A stretch of 17,770 nucleotides of DNA from Irineochytrium annulatum. Its lineage: Eukaryota; Chytridiomycota; Chytridiomycetes; Chytridiales; Chytridiaceae. The DNA is taken from the NCBI GenBank assembly GCA_027600665.1, contig JADGJL010000574.1:1-17770 (forward strand), read 5' to 3'. Positions within the stretch are counted from its first letter, which is position 1. Every line of letters starts with the position of its first letter. This document shows positions 1 through 9,034 of this stretch, piece after piece. The notes beneath the pieces are model-generated. The model saw only the letters and a program-made list of their open reading frames with translations. It did not search any database and was not told the DNA's origin. The position numbers and the translations under genes are program-made.

Positions 1-56
1 GTTGAATGGACTGGAGAGGGGGAGAAGCCTTTCCGCATGGATTATCCCTAAGACTC

Positions 57-225
57 TCTCTACAACGTGTTGCCCTTTTCTCTTCTTTTCGGGATGAATT
101 TTTTATATAGACTCCCTACAGCGTATTTTTTTTTTTCACTTCTCTATTCGGATAGATTCTCGAAAATCGATTCCCTACAGCGTATCTCCCTTCACCTCTT
201 TTCAATTGAAGTCCCTGCAGCGTAT
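57..225. repeat. Degenerate tandem repeat with a TCCCTACAGCGTAT core
   Basis: A 14-bp core, TCCCTRCAGCGTAT, occurs at 113-126, 172-185 and 212-225. A more diverged copy (TCTCTACAACGTGT) lies at 57-70. The starts are 56, 59 and 40 bp apart. Each core is followed by a T/C-rich stretch and then a short A-containing stretch, so these look like decayed tandem units rather than chance matches. No function is apparent. Confidence 0.6.
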
Positions 226-386
226 TCTTTTCTCTTCCTTCATCTTCTTTCTTTCCCCTTTCATCTTCCCCCTTTTTCTTTTCTTGCTGCCCACGGATGC
301 GGAGTGGGGGCAGAATACCACCGCTTTTGCCAAAAAATATTTCTCTTTTTATTCAACTTCCCGTACAATCTGTCTATCCTCTCTCC

Positions 387-422
<36 letters not shown>
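387..422. repeat. (ATCT)9 microsatellite
   Basis: Nine uninterrupted ATCT units close a strongly pyrimidine-rich region of the + strand (about 60-430). Open frames across this region on the + strand are low-complexity L/F/S/Y strings produced by the base composition, not genes. Confidence 0.95.
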
Positions 423-808
423 GTTTTGAGGTGAAATAAACAAGAGCACTCATATCCCCATATCCCGGTTGCCCCAACTTGTTCCCATTTATCTTGCGTT
501 CTCGTCTTCGCTTTGAATTTTGCCTATTCTTCCTAAAGATTGAAGGCGAATTAAAATATACGCAAAGCTTACTCTTGAGTCATCGGTTAACCGTTGGGTG
601 TGCTGCGTGTCGTCCGCGCCTTTGCGGGTTGTCTTGCGGTATATCAGTCCCCCCTCACTTTTCTCCCTGACTGATGACTGAGACGGCTAGCTAGAGTGCG
701 ACCGCCCAACCGAGAACGCCGGGCTCGTCCTGTCAACCGACAGAGGTACAAATGGTATTTAAGGAGGCAATGATTGTATTATTGGCTTAAACTTTATACT
801 GAAGCTAA

Positions 809-1012
809 TCACTTCTTCATCGGGTCCATGCAGTACATCTTGAAGCAGAGTTTCCAGTACGGGCTACGACGAACGAGACCATCTGAAAACTGTCAGTAAA
901 GGGAATAGAACAGGGCAATAAAACCTTGAGAGACGGCGGCCGCGCCGGCTTGCATCACCAGGAAGGCCACAAGAAAAACGATGAAGAGTTGGTGGCGAGT
1001 GCAAGACAACAT
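809..1012 (-). CDS. Small putative secreted peptide, 53 residues, two exons
   Basis: Read on the minus strand, exon 1 (1012-925) starts with ATG and encodes a classic signal-peptide pattern: a short basic/polar start (MLSCTRHQ), a hydrophobic core FIVFLVAFLVM, then QAGAAA, a likely cleavage region. A 42-nt GT...AG intron (924-883) has CTGAC shortly before its TTTTCAG end. Exon 2 (882-809) continues in frame and ends at TGA. The predicted mature peptide is about 28 residues, with two cysteines in SPYWKLCFKMYCMDPMKK. Unspliced, the frame would stop inside the intron after FYSLY. I do not recognise the family. A decayed copy lies about 560 bp away in the same orientation, which supports this being a real gene. 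It could be a secreted peptide or small effector; that is inference only. Confidence 0.5.
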
Positions 1013-1586
1013 TGCGGAGTGTGGAATTGCGATAGTCAGCAGTGATGCGCTACATCGCGATTTTCGGCGGATATTTAAAAGGATGCTGTCCTTCCTTTGT
1101 GTGTGACATGCTATCCATAAAAGGAAGAACGAGGGACAATGGGCCACCAGACGACACTTAAAACAATGAAGGGGAGTACTTTTCAAGGGGAATGACGTAG
1201 GCCTTTTACTGTTTCGGAATCGTTTGGCACCTGATCCTCGCGGCACCATTGAGTTACCCTACCATAAAAGCTAACGTCGGCTACGCTAGATTCATGGCCG
1301 ATGCATCTTGTGTACGATATTGATCATAAAACAAATTTGAATTGTATTATGGTTACGCTTGTGCATGCAGCTAATACCATCCTCATCGGGTCCATGCAGT
1401 ACAATCGTAAAGCGAGTTTCAATACGACCATCTGCAAAACTTGCCTGTCAACGGGCCTTGGCGGCGCCATGGTTGCGGAATTGCGCGTTTTTGAAAATGG
1501 TATTTTTCTTGAGTGTAATCGGACATAAAACGGTCCACATACAAATCACAGCGGTAACTACCACTAACTGGTACACCTATCCGCTG
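1013..1586. other. Intergenic region between the small gene and the SUMO protease
   Basis: Other than the decayed copy at 1370-1440, no gene is supported. The stretch contains the upstream region of the small minus-strand gene and the 3' flank of the protease gene. No AATAAA is seen immediately downstream of the protease stop. Confidence 0.5.
1370..1440 (-). pseudogene. Decayed copy of the small secreted-peptide gene (exon 2 region)
   Basis: On the minus strand this matches the neighbouring small gene from the end of its intron (TTTTGCAG then ATGGTC) through exon 2. A 21-bp stretch is identical between 1383-1403 and 817-837, and the similarity runs on into the 3' flank (ATAATACAAT). Relative to the intact copy, about 17 nt are missing near the start of exon 2, which breaks the frame, and the stop codon region has changed. 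The conserved part still reads YCMDPM in the matching frame. I cannot find a counterpart of the signal-peptide exon upstream. Confidence 0.6.
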
Positions 1587-2735
1587 TCAAGTGGAAAAAA
1601 AGCGCTTCTCCATGATCTCCCACGTGATCCGCTGCCGAAGGTACGGCATATCTTGCTGACTAAAGTCGAAGTCGCACCTCCGGCTGCAATATTCCGCGAA
1701 CATAATTGTGAAAACCCCGCAATCAAATCCATTCAATTGTGGGGGTATATCTTTCGGGCATACGTTCTCCCACCCTGTAAAATCAAATGAGCACTTCCGT
1801 TTATCGACAGATTCCGCATTCAAATAGGCGCGCATAACCTGACTGAAAGTGAGAATACATCGCGACAAGCATTTGCCACCTCAAAATAAGTCGTGTTGTC
1901 ATTTCTCAAAGAATCATAGTAGATTAGTTGCCTTCGCTGAAAATCCACCACTGAGCAGCACCAATGCATGCCCAGATGAACAGGGATAATCACACAGTCC
2001 AGTGCAAATAGATCAAACTAAGTCATCGACCTTAGTAATCGTGACACAAACGAAGATTCTGAGTAATCAAAAAGAAGGAAGAAAGAGAAAGCTCATACCC
2101 GCTTCGTCCACCTTCGAACTTTCGCGTAGCCGCCTTTCTCCAAGGTTGAGTAGAAAAAGCTGTTAAAAAAGTGTATTCGAGGCAAGTTGTCGGATGCCTT
2201 GGAGCGCTCCATAATCATACTTCCATAGAAATTTATAATCTTGTCAACGTTATTTTGAAGTTTCACAAAGTAAGGCATACCTCATCGTTTAGCCACTGAC
2301 CGGGACTCAGCGTCCTGATGTCAGCCCTTTGCAAATCAATATTATAGCCTGAAACTATCGGATTCGGCCCGTGTCCATATGCGGCTTGGACCTTCAACAC
2401 AATGGAGTTGGGCAGTGGCTTAAATCCTTTCTTCTCCTTCTTAGCCTGCTCGGTGAGCTTCTTCAGGGCCTCAGCCTGCTCATGGGTTCGCCTGTTTACC
2501 AACAGATCGTAAATAGATAGTGTGGTCGTGGTGTTGTCATGGGGCTGCAAAGGCTCGCTGAAGCACGCATAAGTAGCCACCAAATAAACCAAGAAGTTTA
2601 CAGAGCCGTCCTGATTCGCTGTTTGATTTCGCCAATCCACAATGGCTCTTCTAGCAAAGATTTGCTCCCTCTATTCCGCGGCACGTTTTCTCTCTCAACT
2701 GCAAAAGAGTCAACACCAGAGTAAACGAAATACAT
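1587..2735 (-). CDS. ULP1: Ulp1/SENP-type SUMO protease (C48 cysteine peptidase)
   Basis: Cleaves SUMO precursors and removes SUMO from target proteins (family knowledge). Minus-strand exons: 2735-2602, 2557-2281, 2239-2099, 2017-1880, 1838-1587; introns of 44, 41, 81 and 41 nt; 313 residues if it starts at the ATG at 2735. The catalytic domain fills the C-terminal two thirds. It opens with LSPGQWLNDE, then IINFYGSMIMER, FFYSTLEKGGYAKVRRWTKR and IIPVHLGMHW. The triad is present: His202 (GMHW), Asp219 (YYDSL), Cys270 (NGFDCGVF), plus oxyanion Gln264 (PPQLNG). His-Asp and Gln-Cys spacings equal those of yeast Ulp1 (17 and 6). The basic, Lys-rich stretch before the domain is typical of a linker. 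The N-terminus is uncertain: the frame stays open to about 2942 without another ATG, so a further upstream exon cannot be excluded. It may be the Ulp1 or a SENP1/2-like orthologue. Confidence 0.9.
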
Positions 2736-3031
2736 CGCACTTTGCTTCTCCTTTACGGCCCGAGAGTACTCGACGAGTTCGTTTAGGGCTGCATTCGGCG
2801 ATTCCAATGGAACAATGCCACCTGCAATGGTTGCATCTAAGGCGCAATCAACGCGAATTTCACACGGTCGCGTACGCACGCATTCTAAAGGACGGGTCGT
2901 GATCAGAAAAAAGGTCTCGCAGCGCTGTAGATCGCTTCCGCTTCATGGCTCACGGGCGGCGGCTTGTACGGAAACGCCGACAGGCTTGAGCGCTCCCACA
3001 ATCCCCCCACAACCCATCGTAGGCCGTGTCA
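2736..3031. promoter_or_regulatory. Putative divergent promoter between SUMO protease and RhoGAP gene
   Basis: About 296 bp separate the preferred start codons of two divergently transcribed genes, so both 5' regions must lie here if both starts are right. I see no convincing TATA box or named factor site. The protease-strand frame is open through 2736-2942, so part of this could instead be coding. Confidence 0.4.
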
Positions 3032-5756
3032 ATGGAGAAGCGGTGCGGGACTTGCTCCCTTGTTATCGAGGGTCAATTCGTGAGGGCTCTAAACGGCCAC
3101 TATCACCTGGACTGCTTTCGCTGCAAGGTTGACTCGATATTATGCTTGCATTGGGAGCTAACAGTCGCAGGATTGTAATCAGGTGGTTGCCGAGAAGTTC
3201 TTTCCCCTGGACGGCAGCGACGGGGCCGTCAACGTTTTTTGCGAGAAGGACTACTTTGCCCGCCTTGATCTCTTGTGCGCGAAGTGTGGATCAGCATTGC
3301 GTGGCCCTCATATCAGCGCACTAAACCGAAAGGTGAGTAACGAAGTGATGAGCACCTCTGATACCTGCAAAGTATCACCTCGAGCACTTCACTTGTTCCA
3401 TTTGTCCAACGGTCTTTCGTCAGCACGACTCGTATTATGAACGAGATGGGGAGGTCTACTGCCAGCATCACTACTCCGTTCTCTTTGCCGCTAAATGCGG
3501 AGGATGTGAAACCGCTGTACTGAAGAACTTCGTCGAGATGAATAAAGAAAGGAACACGCAGCAGTGGCATCCGGAATGTTACATGATTTATAAGGTAGCG
3601 GCTTGGACGATGCACTTGATTGAACATAGTTGCAGTTATGGAACATCAAAATACCTTTCAACGCCGTTCACCTCCTTCACCCCGCCCAAAAAAGCACGGA
3701 AGGTGCGTCGAATCGATTGTCGTAGCGGAGTTTTAAACGGAGGCAGCGGTGGAGGCCGAATTGCAGCGCAATGCGATGGATAAAGTTGGTAAAATCCTTG
3801 CCATACTGTCGGCATTTGAGGAGTCGTCGGCGGAATGCATTTCAGATATGCTCTTGCACTTCTCAAATGCGCAGTACCTCGACGGCGTGGAAAATGCGAA
3901 GAAGTTTATCAATCACGTTGCTGCCCTGTTCGCCGGAATGGACGAAATTGATGCCGCTTATAAAGAGCGAGGCGCATCTAGCGCATTTTTGAACCGTCGC
4001 GAGCCTAAACAGTTGGCGAAACGCATTATTCACTTTTTTTCGCTGCTTTCGCACACGAGAAAGCTGCCTAAGCCGAAGGAAACTACAAATGAAATGATAG
4101 CAGTCGTGACTGGCTTAGCACACACGTTAAAGACGTTAATAAGGACAGCGATTAACGGTGCATTAAAATTAGTATGTTTTAACTTATTGGCTGACTTAAC
4201 GTATGCGGGTAATAGGAACAGAATTTCGGGATGGCAGATGCCATTATGGCTTTTTTGAATCATTTGATGAAAGCGGATACGGCAGAGTCATTACCCCTCA
4301 ACGGGGATGAGCGGTGGGATCTCTGTAAGCTTTGTGAAAAGTCGGTGGAGGATGAATGCGTGAAGTTTCATGGGCGATGCTGGCATCTAGCGTGCTACTC
4401 ATGCGTAGATTGCGCCATGCCGCTTTCTGACTCTACCGGCGACTCTTTTGTTCACCCTGTCCTCTTCTCCGTGTATTGCAGTGCTCATCGTGGAGGCTTG
4501 AGTCTGCAAGGAGCGTCAAGGGTTACAAGGCTGAATCAATATACGTTTTTACTGCTGTGCGGCCTTTCTCGAATGAAGTCTCTTCTTCGAGCGAACCAAT
4601 ATGACGAAGAAGTGGTTGATAACGGACATGACCTTTTAGGTCCGGAATCACGTCTAAATTCTTCTGGTTAACATCCATTTAGCCGAAAGTGCAGGTGTCG
4701 ATCGAGTCGGTCAGTCGGTGTTGGCAAATATTGATTCGCGCGAAGACGGGAGTTTGTTTTTGACGGAGCAGCTTGCGCTTGACAAAATTACTCTGCGGCG
4801 ACGGGCCGTGTCGCTTCTTGAGAAGCTGCTAGAGCCACACCTTTCTCCGGTTCAATTATCAGAACTTGCCGACTTCCCTAAGCCTTCGATGTGGTCTAAA
4901 GTGGTTGGAGCAATGGGCGCCAACCGACGGGTTGGTAAAGTAAAAGGTACAATCAGTTATTGGCAATATTATTCACTTCATAGAGGGCACATTCGGCGTT
5001 CCTTTAGAATATTTAAACGAGAGGACTGGGATCAATTCGAATCTCGGCCCCGGCCCGGGACATGCATACATACCAAAATTCGTCGACAGGTGTATTCGCA
5101 TTCTGAAAGCGTCAGGTAGATGTCAATGAATGCATTGTTAAGTCTCACCAAATGGCGCAGATTTGTCGGCCGAGGGAATCTTTCGCAAAAACGGAAACAT
5201 TCGGAGATTAAAAGAAATTGCGGATTCGTTGGATCAAAATCCTGACCGTGAGGACTTAAATGATGACGGGCCGATTCAAATGGCGGCTTTACTGAAGAAG
5301 TTTTTCCGCGATCTGCCGGAACCATTATTAACGTTCAAATTACATGACGTTTTTATTGCTTCTCAGAGTACGTGACGCATACTTAATGCAGCATTAACTG
5401 GTGTCTAGAAATTAACGATCGAGGAACGCGCAAACGCGTACTTCATCTGACTATTTGCCTGCTGCCGCAAGCCAATCTCGACTTATTGCAAGTTCTGCTG
5501 GTCTTCCTTGCCGAGGTCTCAAAGTATTCTGCGTCTCATGGAGGAGGTGGAAATAAGATGCACCTCGATAATCTTGCAACCGTTATGGCGCCAAATATTT
5601 TGTATCCTAAATCGAATACATCGGGAGAGGATTCAAAGTTGGCGAATGAGGTCATTCTTATGCTATTGCAAGACCAGGATTCCTTTTTAAAGGTGACTTG
5701 CCATCTGATATTTTATGTATCTCATTGTACCTCAGTTACCAAGTGGCGTAGCGTGA
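3032..5756 (+). CDS. LRG1: Lrg1-type Rho GTPase-activating protein with LIM domains
   Basis: Stimulates GTP hydrolysis by Rho GTPases; in fungi Lrg1 restrains Rho1 and cell-wall synthesis (family knowledge). Exons: 3032-3127, 3171-3332, 3373-3594, 3636-3702, 3747-4171, 4216-4639, 4683-4946, 4984-5115, 5161-5367, 5409-5692, 5736-5756; all introns are 37-45 nt and the spliced frame is continuous for 767 residues. LIM1 spans about residues 5-59 (CGTC, HLDCFRCKDC, FCEKD) and LIM2 68-119. A LIM3-like half starts at 128 and runs into HPECYMIYKLWN, an Lrg1 signature. A further LIM lies at 361-415 (CKLC, HLACYSCVDC, CSAH). RhoGAP runs from about 555 (TFGVPLE) to about 720, with the arginine finger Arg606 in GIFRKNGN, then AALLKKFFRDLPEPLLTFKL and NLATVMAPNIL. 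The start is the first ATG after an in-frame TAG (3020-3022); an upstream exon ending at that TAG is possible. The intron at 4640 uses GTCCGG as its 5' site. Confidence 0.9.
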
Positions 5757-5801
5757 GAGGATTATCATACCTGCGCCCACGGACGTCCGGCCATACTCTC
5801 C

Positions 5802-5807
5802 TTTATT
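5802..5807 (-). terminator. Possible poly(A) signal AATAAA for the mitochondrial carrier gene
   Basis: On the minus strand AATAAA lies 32 nt downstream of the carrier stop codon (5841-5839). It nearly abuts the signal proposed for the gene on the other strand, so the two 3' UTRs probably overlap. Confidence 0.5.
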
Positions 5808-5809
5808 CT

Positions 5810-5815
5810 ATTAAA
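5810..5815 (+). terminator. Possible poly(A) signal ATTAAA for the RhoGAP gene
   Basis: ATTAAA lies 54 nt after the TGA at 5754-5756, a usual distance. It is a common variant of AATAAA. It sits within the 83 bp between two convergent stop codons. Confidence 0.35.
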
Positions 5816-5838
5816 TGCATCACGTGGCCTCATACCAC

Positions 5839-6974
5839 TTAACGATCAAGTATTGATTTGACAACAGTAACAGCATAGAAAGTAGCCGCGTTTGTAGGAA
5901 ACGCTCTTATAATTGTTGCCCCTACTCCACTGAAGAACGTTCCAATACCTTCTTGTCTATAAATCAGCAGGATACTTTGTAGGACTCCTTTGTAACGACC
6001 GCTATGGTCTGATACGCGTTAATAAAACAAAAGAATCACCTGAAAGCAAACCTGATTGAATTCGTGTTTTAACGACATCAATGGGATATGTAGATAGCCA
6101 TCCTACCTTCAACCCGTTAAGCACAGATGCGGAACTCAACACTTACGACACCAGCCAATCCGCCCGCAGTAAGTAAAGCAAGTGCAGAGCCCTCACTACT
6201 ACTGCTTGAAACGAAAGCTCGGGAAAACAGTTCGTAGGATGCGAAGTATGCGCCGTAGGAGGGTGTTTCGCGAAGGATGGTGGAGTTGAGGCCGCGGTAG
6301 AACCCCGCGATGCCTCCAGTTTTATATATTCTCATACAGCACTCTAGCGGACCCAGCTTTCGGCCAAGAGCGGAGGTTTGAGACTGAACTTGAAGTCGTA
6401 TTTTCACTGCAACGGTAAGATTCGCACCTTGGCTCACTCCTACCTAACTCCATCGGGCAACTCAAAAAAGAATTGACAAGCCCGGAAGAGCATCCGGCCC
6501 AAAATATGGGCATGACCGACGAGGTTGTATCTCCGCCCAGATGATGGAGGAACCACCCGTAAACACCAAAAAGCAAGCTGTAAATTGTTAATAACACTTC
6601 CACAAAACCAGTGAAATTCAGGTTAGGTTACCTATTAATTACAGCGACACCAACCAGTGGCGACGACATCCCTTTGTAGAGGCCCTTTACCTTTTCCTCC
6701 CTTAAGATAACAACAAAGGTCTGCCACGTGCCGTGGTACTTCTTGGTGCCTGTTCCCACCACCGATGCTTGAGCTTGAAGGCGTACCCTACTCATCTCAG
6801 AAGGCGTTTCTAAGACCTTTGGCGCTCACTTAATCGTGTCCTGCCGGTATGGTAAACAAAGGCCATCCGCGGTAATTACGCGCATACCAAAGGATGCCCC
6901 ACAACGACTCCCGCAATCCCCCCGAAGGTGCCGGCAATGAAGTCAATCCAGTGCTCCCGATCCCGATCGCTCAT
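5839..6974 (-). CDS. Mitochondrial carrier (SLC25), SLC25A29/CRC1-like
   Basis: Inner mitochondrial membrane exchanger. Minus-strand exons: 6974-6888, 6840-6830, 6787-6632, 6577-6444, 6406-6147, 6106-6052, 6008-5839; about 290 residues, a normal carrier length. All three repeats carry the carrier signature: PLDTIKVRLQ, CPMELVKIRLQ and YPIDVVKTRIQ. Other motifs are GLYKGMSSPLVGVAVINSL, GFYRGLNSTILRETPSYGAYF and IIRAFPTNAATF. CPMEL, RETPS.G.YF and RAFP.NAATF resemble vertebrate SLC25A29 (basic amino acids) and its relatives, the carnitine/acylcarnitine and ornithine carriers, so the substrate is not certain. Exon 2 is only 11 nt. The last intron can begin at 6051 (43 nt) or 6039 (31 nt); both keep frame and differ by four residues. 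The start is the ATG just before DREHWIDFIAGTFGG. It is convergent with the RhoGAP gene. Confidence 0.88.
6830..6840 (-). other. 11-nt microexon of the mitochondrial carrier gene
   Basis: GACACGATTAA encodes D-T-I and two bases of the K codon in the first PLDTIK signature. It is flanked by a 47-nt intron (6887-6841, GTATGC...CGGCAG) and a 42-nt intron (6829-6788, GTGAGC...GAGTAG). Without it the first carrier signature loses its Asp and Lys and the frame is lost. Confidence 0.75.
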
Positions 6975-7787
6975 CACGAGCGAGGTTATCTCCCCGGCTT
7001 GCAGACGGAAGCGCAAACGTGTGGTGGCCCGGAGTTCGAATTTGCAGACAATTGACCAACAATAATGACATGCCATCAACAGGTTGAGCTGGTTTGGGAT
7101 GATTGCAGAAGTTCCTTATCCTTTCATCCGCCTCGTGTTCAACCAGTCCCAACTTGCCGGTCAGCCGGCTCGATGTGGTACGTCCATTCAATTCAATCAA
7201 TAACTGACAATCCGATGAAAAGGGGAGATATCCTTTGCAAACGTACGATTTTAGAACTCATTCGGGAAGCTTTCATGTGTGGATTGCCTAGCGTTTAAAC
7301 GGGCGAACTGCACCACGTTGGCCTGGACGACATCAATTAGGAATTCAATCTCTGCCCGAAACCAAGAAGGCCTGCCGTCAACGCTTAATTTCCTCGCTTG
7401 ATCATGCCAGCTAGCGGCCATTGAGAACGTCGGCCGAATTCTGCGAACGGTTTCGGGGCAAACTCGACGGGGGATACCGCCAGCAGTGCGAGCAGCCGTT
7501 AATGACGTATTTATATTAAACAGAAAAAAGCATGGCCCGCCGCGCCAATCCAGTCACTTTGATTATCAAAAGGCAATTTTATCAGACGACCATGTGACAT
7601 GTTTTAAAATGACGATACTTGGAATTTGTTCTTGTCCGTCTGTTGATTTTCGGGAATGAAAGGAAAGAAGCGGAATTTACTGCACCGAGGGAGGTTCGCG
7701 AATGCCGTGAAAGAATTGGAGGCGTTTCTCGTTGTCAGAGGGCGAGGCCTACATATGATTTCCCCAATTGTGCCGTTGTCGTTCAAG
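6975..7787. other. Intergenic region without a recognisable gene
   Basis: This contains the upstream region of the carrier gene. Short open frames occur on both strands, but none shows a family motif or a convincing splice partner. 7788-7833 resembles a 46-nt minus-strand intron (GTATAA...GCGCAG) attached to the CEP120-like sequence, and a short in-frame continuation (GLNDNGTIGEII) follows it; this part is unproven. Confidence 0.45.
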
Positions 7788-7833
7788 CTGCGCAGATTGT
7801 AGAGAATAAGGCAAGAAGTAGTTTAAATTATAC

Positions 7834-9034
7834 CCGTCCTCGTCCGCGCTCACGTCGTCATCACGATCCAAATCCTCTTCCCTTTCGTGCACCGCAAGAT
7901 GCTCATCAGCAACCGCTCAGCCTCCCGCCTGAGCCGTTTGATGCCCTCCCGCTCCCCTTGACGGTCTCATCTCCTCCCTCGCCAGCATCCTCAGCCGGAT
8001 AGCCTCCACCTGTCTCCGCTCCTTCTTCTCCCGCACTTGAAGCCCAACTCTTTGCAGTCGAGAGCTGCTTGAGCGCCTTGAACCAATTTTGCTTGTACTT
8101 CTTCTCGCTCACCCGCGCCGCCTCTTGCCCCCCTCACGGCCCTCTGCTTCGCCTCCTCCGACTTCACCGCTAACGCACTCAACCGCAACCATAACCTAAA
8201 ATCTCCGAGAGACTATCCTCCCTCAACCTCCGCCTGCAGCCTCGCAGACTCCCGCTCGACCTGCACCCTCCCGCGCGCAATCTTCCTGGCCCCTGACAAC
8301 GGCCCGCTCCCGTATCTTAACGGCGACCGTGAGCCTCCTAGTGCGCTCCTCCAGCTTCAAACGCTCGTCCACGCGCGCCTATACGGCCCGCGCGTGCACG
8401 GAGTCCCGACGAGCGAAGAGGTCGGCCTCCACGGACGTTAGTTGGGCGCAGAACGTCTTAGCCTCTTCGCGGCGCCAGAGCTCGAGGTCGCTGGCGGCTC
8501 GGTATTCGGACGGTCGTGGATGGAGGTCGCAGAGGGTGAGACGGCCTTGTCAAGCTCCGCTGCTGTGCCATTACCTCTTTCCTTATGGCAGCCGCCCCCG
8601 TCGGAGCCGAGGGTAACCCATCACCAAACGCAAGCTTCCGACCCATATCCACATTTCCAGCCGATGTCGCTGCCGCTTGAGTCTCTGCCATCAGCCTCTC
8701 GTCCTTCACCATGCCCAAGTCCTCAAGCGCAAGCACGACATTCACATTAGCGACCCTCCGCCTATTCTTAATCACGGGCACTAGACCTCCCCATTTAAAA
8801 ACGCACCCCCCCGCTCGCCCCCATCATCAGTCTCAAAACCCTCAATCTCCCTCTATCCGGGGATCCAACACGAATAGGCACCCTCCTCCGCCCCAAAACG
8901 GTGCCCAGCTCGACGCCCGCGCTCCCAAGCATCTCGTTGTCGCCCTTATCCCTGCCCAGGACTGAAACGACGAGCGGGGCATTCAAGGCACGGCCGGAGT
9001 GTTTCCTCGCTCATCACAAAGTCGAACCGGGAAC
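7834..9034 (-). pseudogene. CEP120: CEP120-like centriolar protein, multiply frameshifted
   Basis: CEP120 is needed for centriole elongation and ciliogenesis (family knowledge). The minus strand, joined across frames, gives CEP120 landmarks in the right order. First is the last C2-like domain (APLVVSVLGRDKG, then VPVIK and VVLALEDLGMVKDERL; vertebrate VPVI and TLEDYGLVK). Next comes a coiled coil opening with YRAASDLELWRREEAKTF (compare LELEMWKEMQ). Then KYKQNWFKALKQL (compare YKQQWGRALKEL), then VREKKERRQVEAIRLRMLA. Last is an acidic end, HEREEDLDRDDDVSADEDG. The frame changes at least six times, several at G runs (for example 8804-8810 and near 8131), and a TAG (8381-8379) interrupts the coil. 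The earlier C2 domains are not seen upstream. Either a pseudogene fragment or a real gene damaged by homopolymer sequencing errors; the long intact genes beside it favour decay. The comparison is from memory. Confidence 0.7.

Larger units (their letters stand above)
1..808. other. Intergenic region without a recognisable gene
   Basis: Apart from the tandem repeat and the microsatellite, I see no family motif, spliced reading frame or RNA fold here on either strand. 430-808 has ordinary composition and would be the 3' flank of the small minus-strand gene that follows. Confidence 0.5.

Noticed and set aside
67..439. Open frames of 77-120 codons on the + strand
   Set aside because: They are translations of a pyrimidine tract and the ATCT repeat, giving low-complexity L/F/S/Y strings with no motif.
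893..1249. 118-codon minus-strand frame read as one exon
   Set aside because: Only its C-terminal part from the ATG at 1012 looks real, and the frame past 925 is better explained as an intron joined to a Cys-containing exon 2 that is conserved in a second copy.
2539..2902. Open frames on the + strand
   Set aside because: They are antisense to the SUMO protease exons and show no domain.
7619..8965. Several Pro/Arg/Ser-rich + strand frames
   Set aside because: They are shadows of the GC-rich CEP120-like sequence, whose conserved motifs all read on the minus strand.
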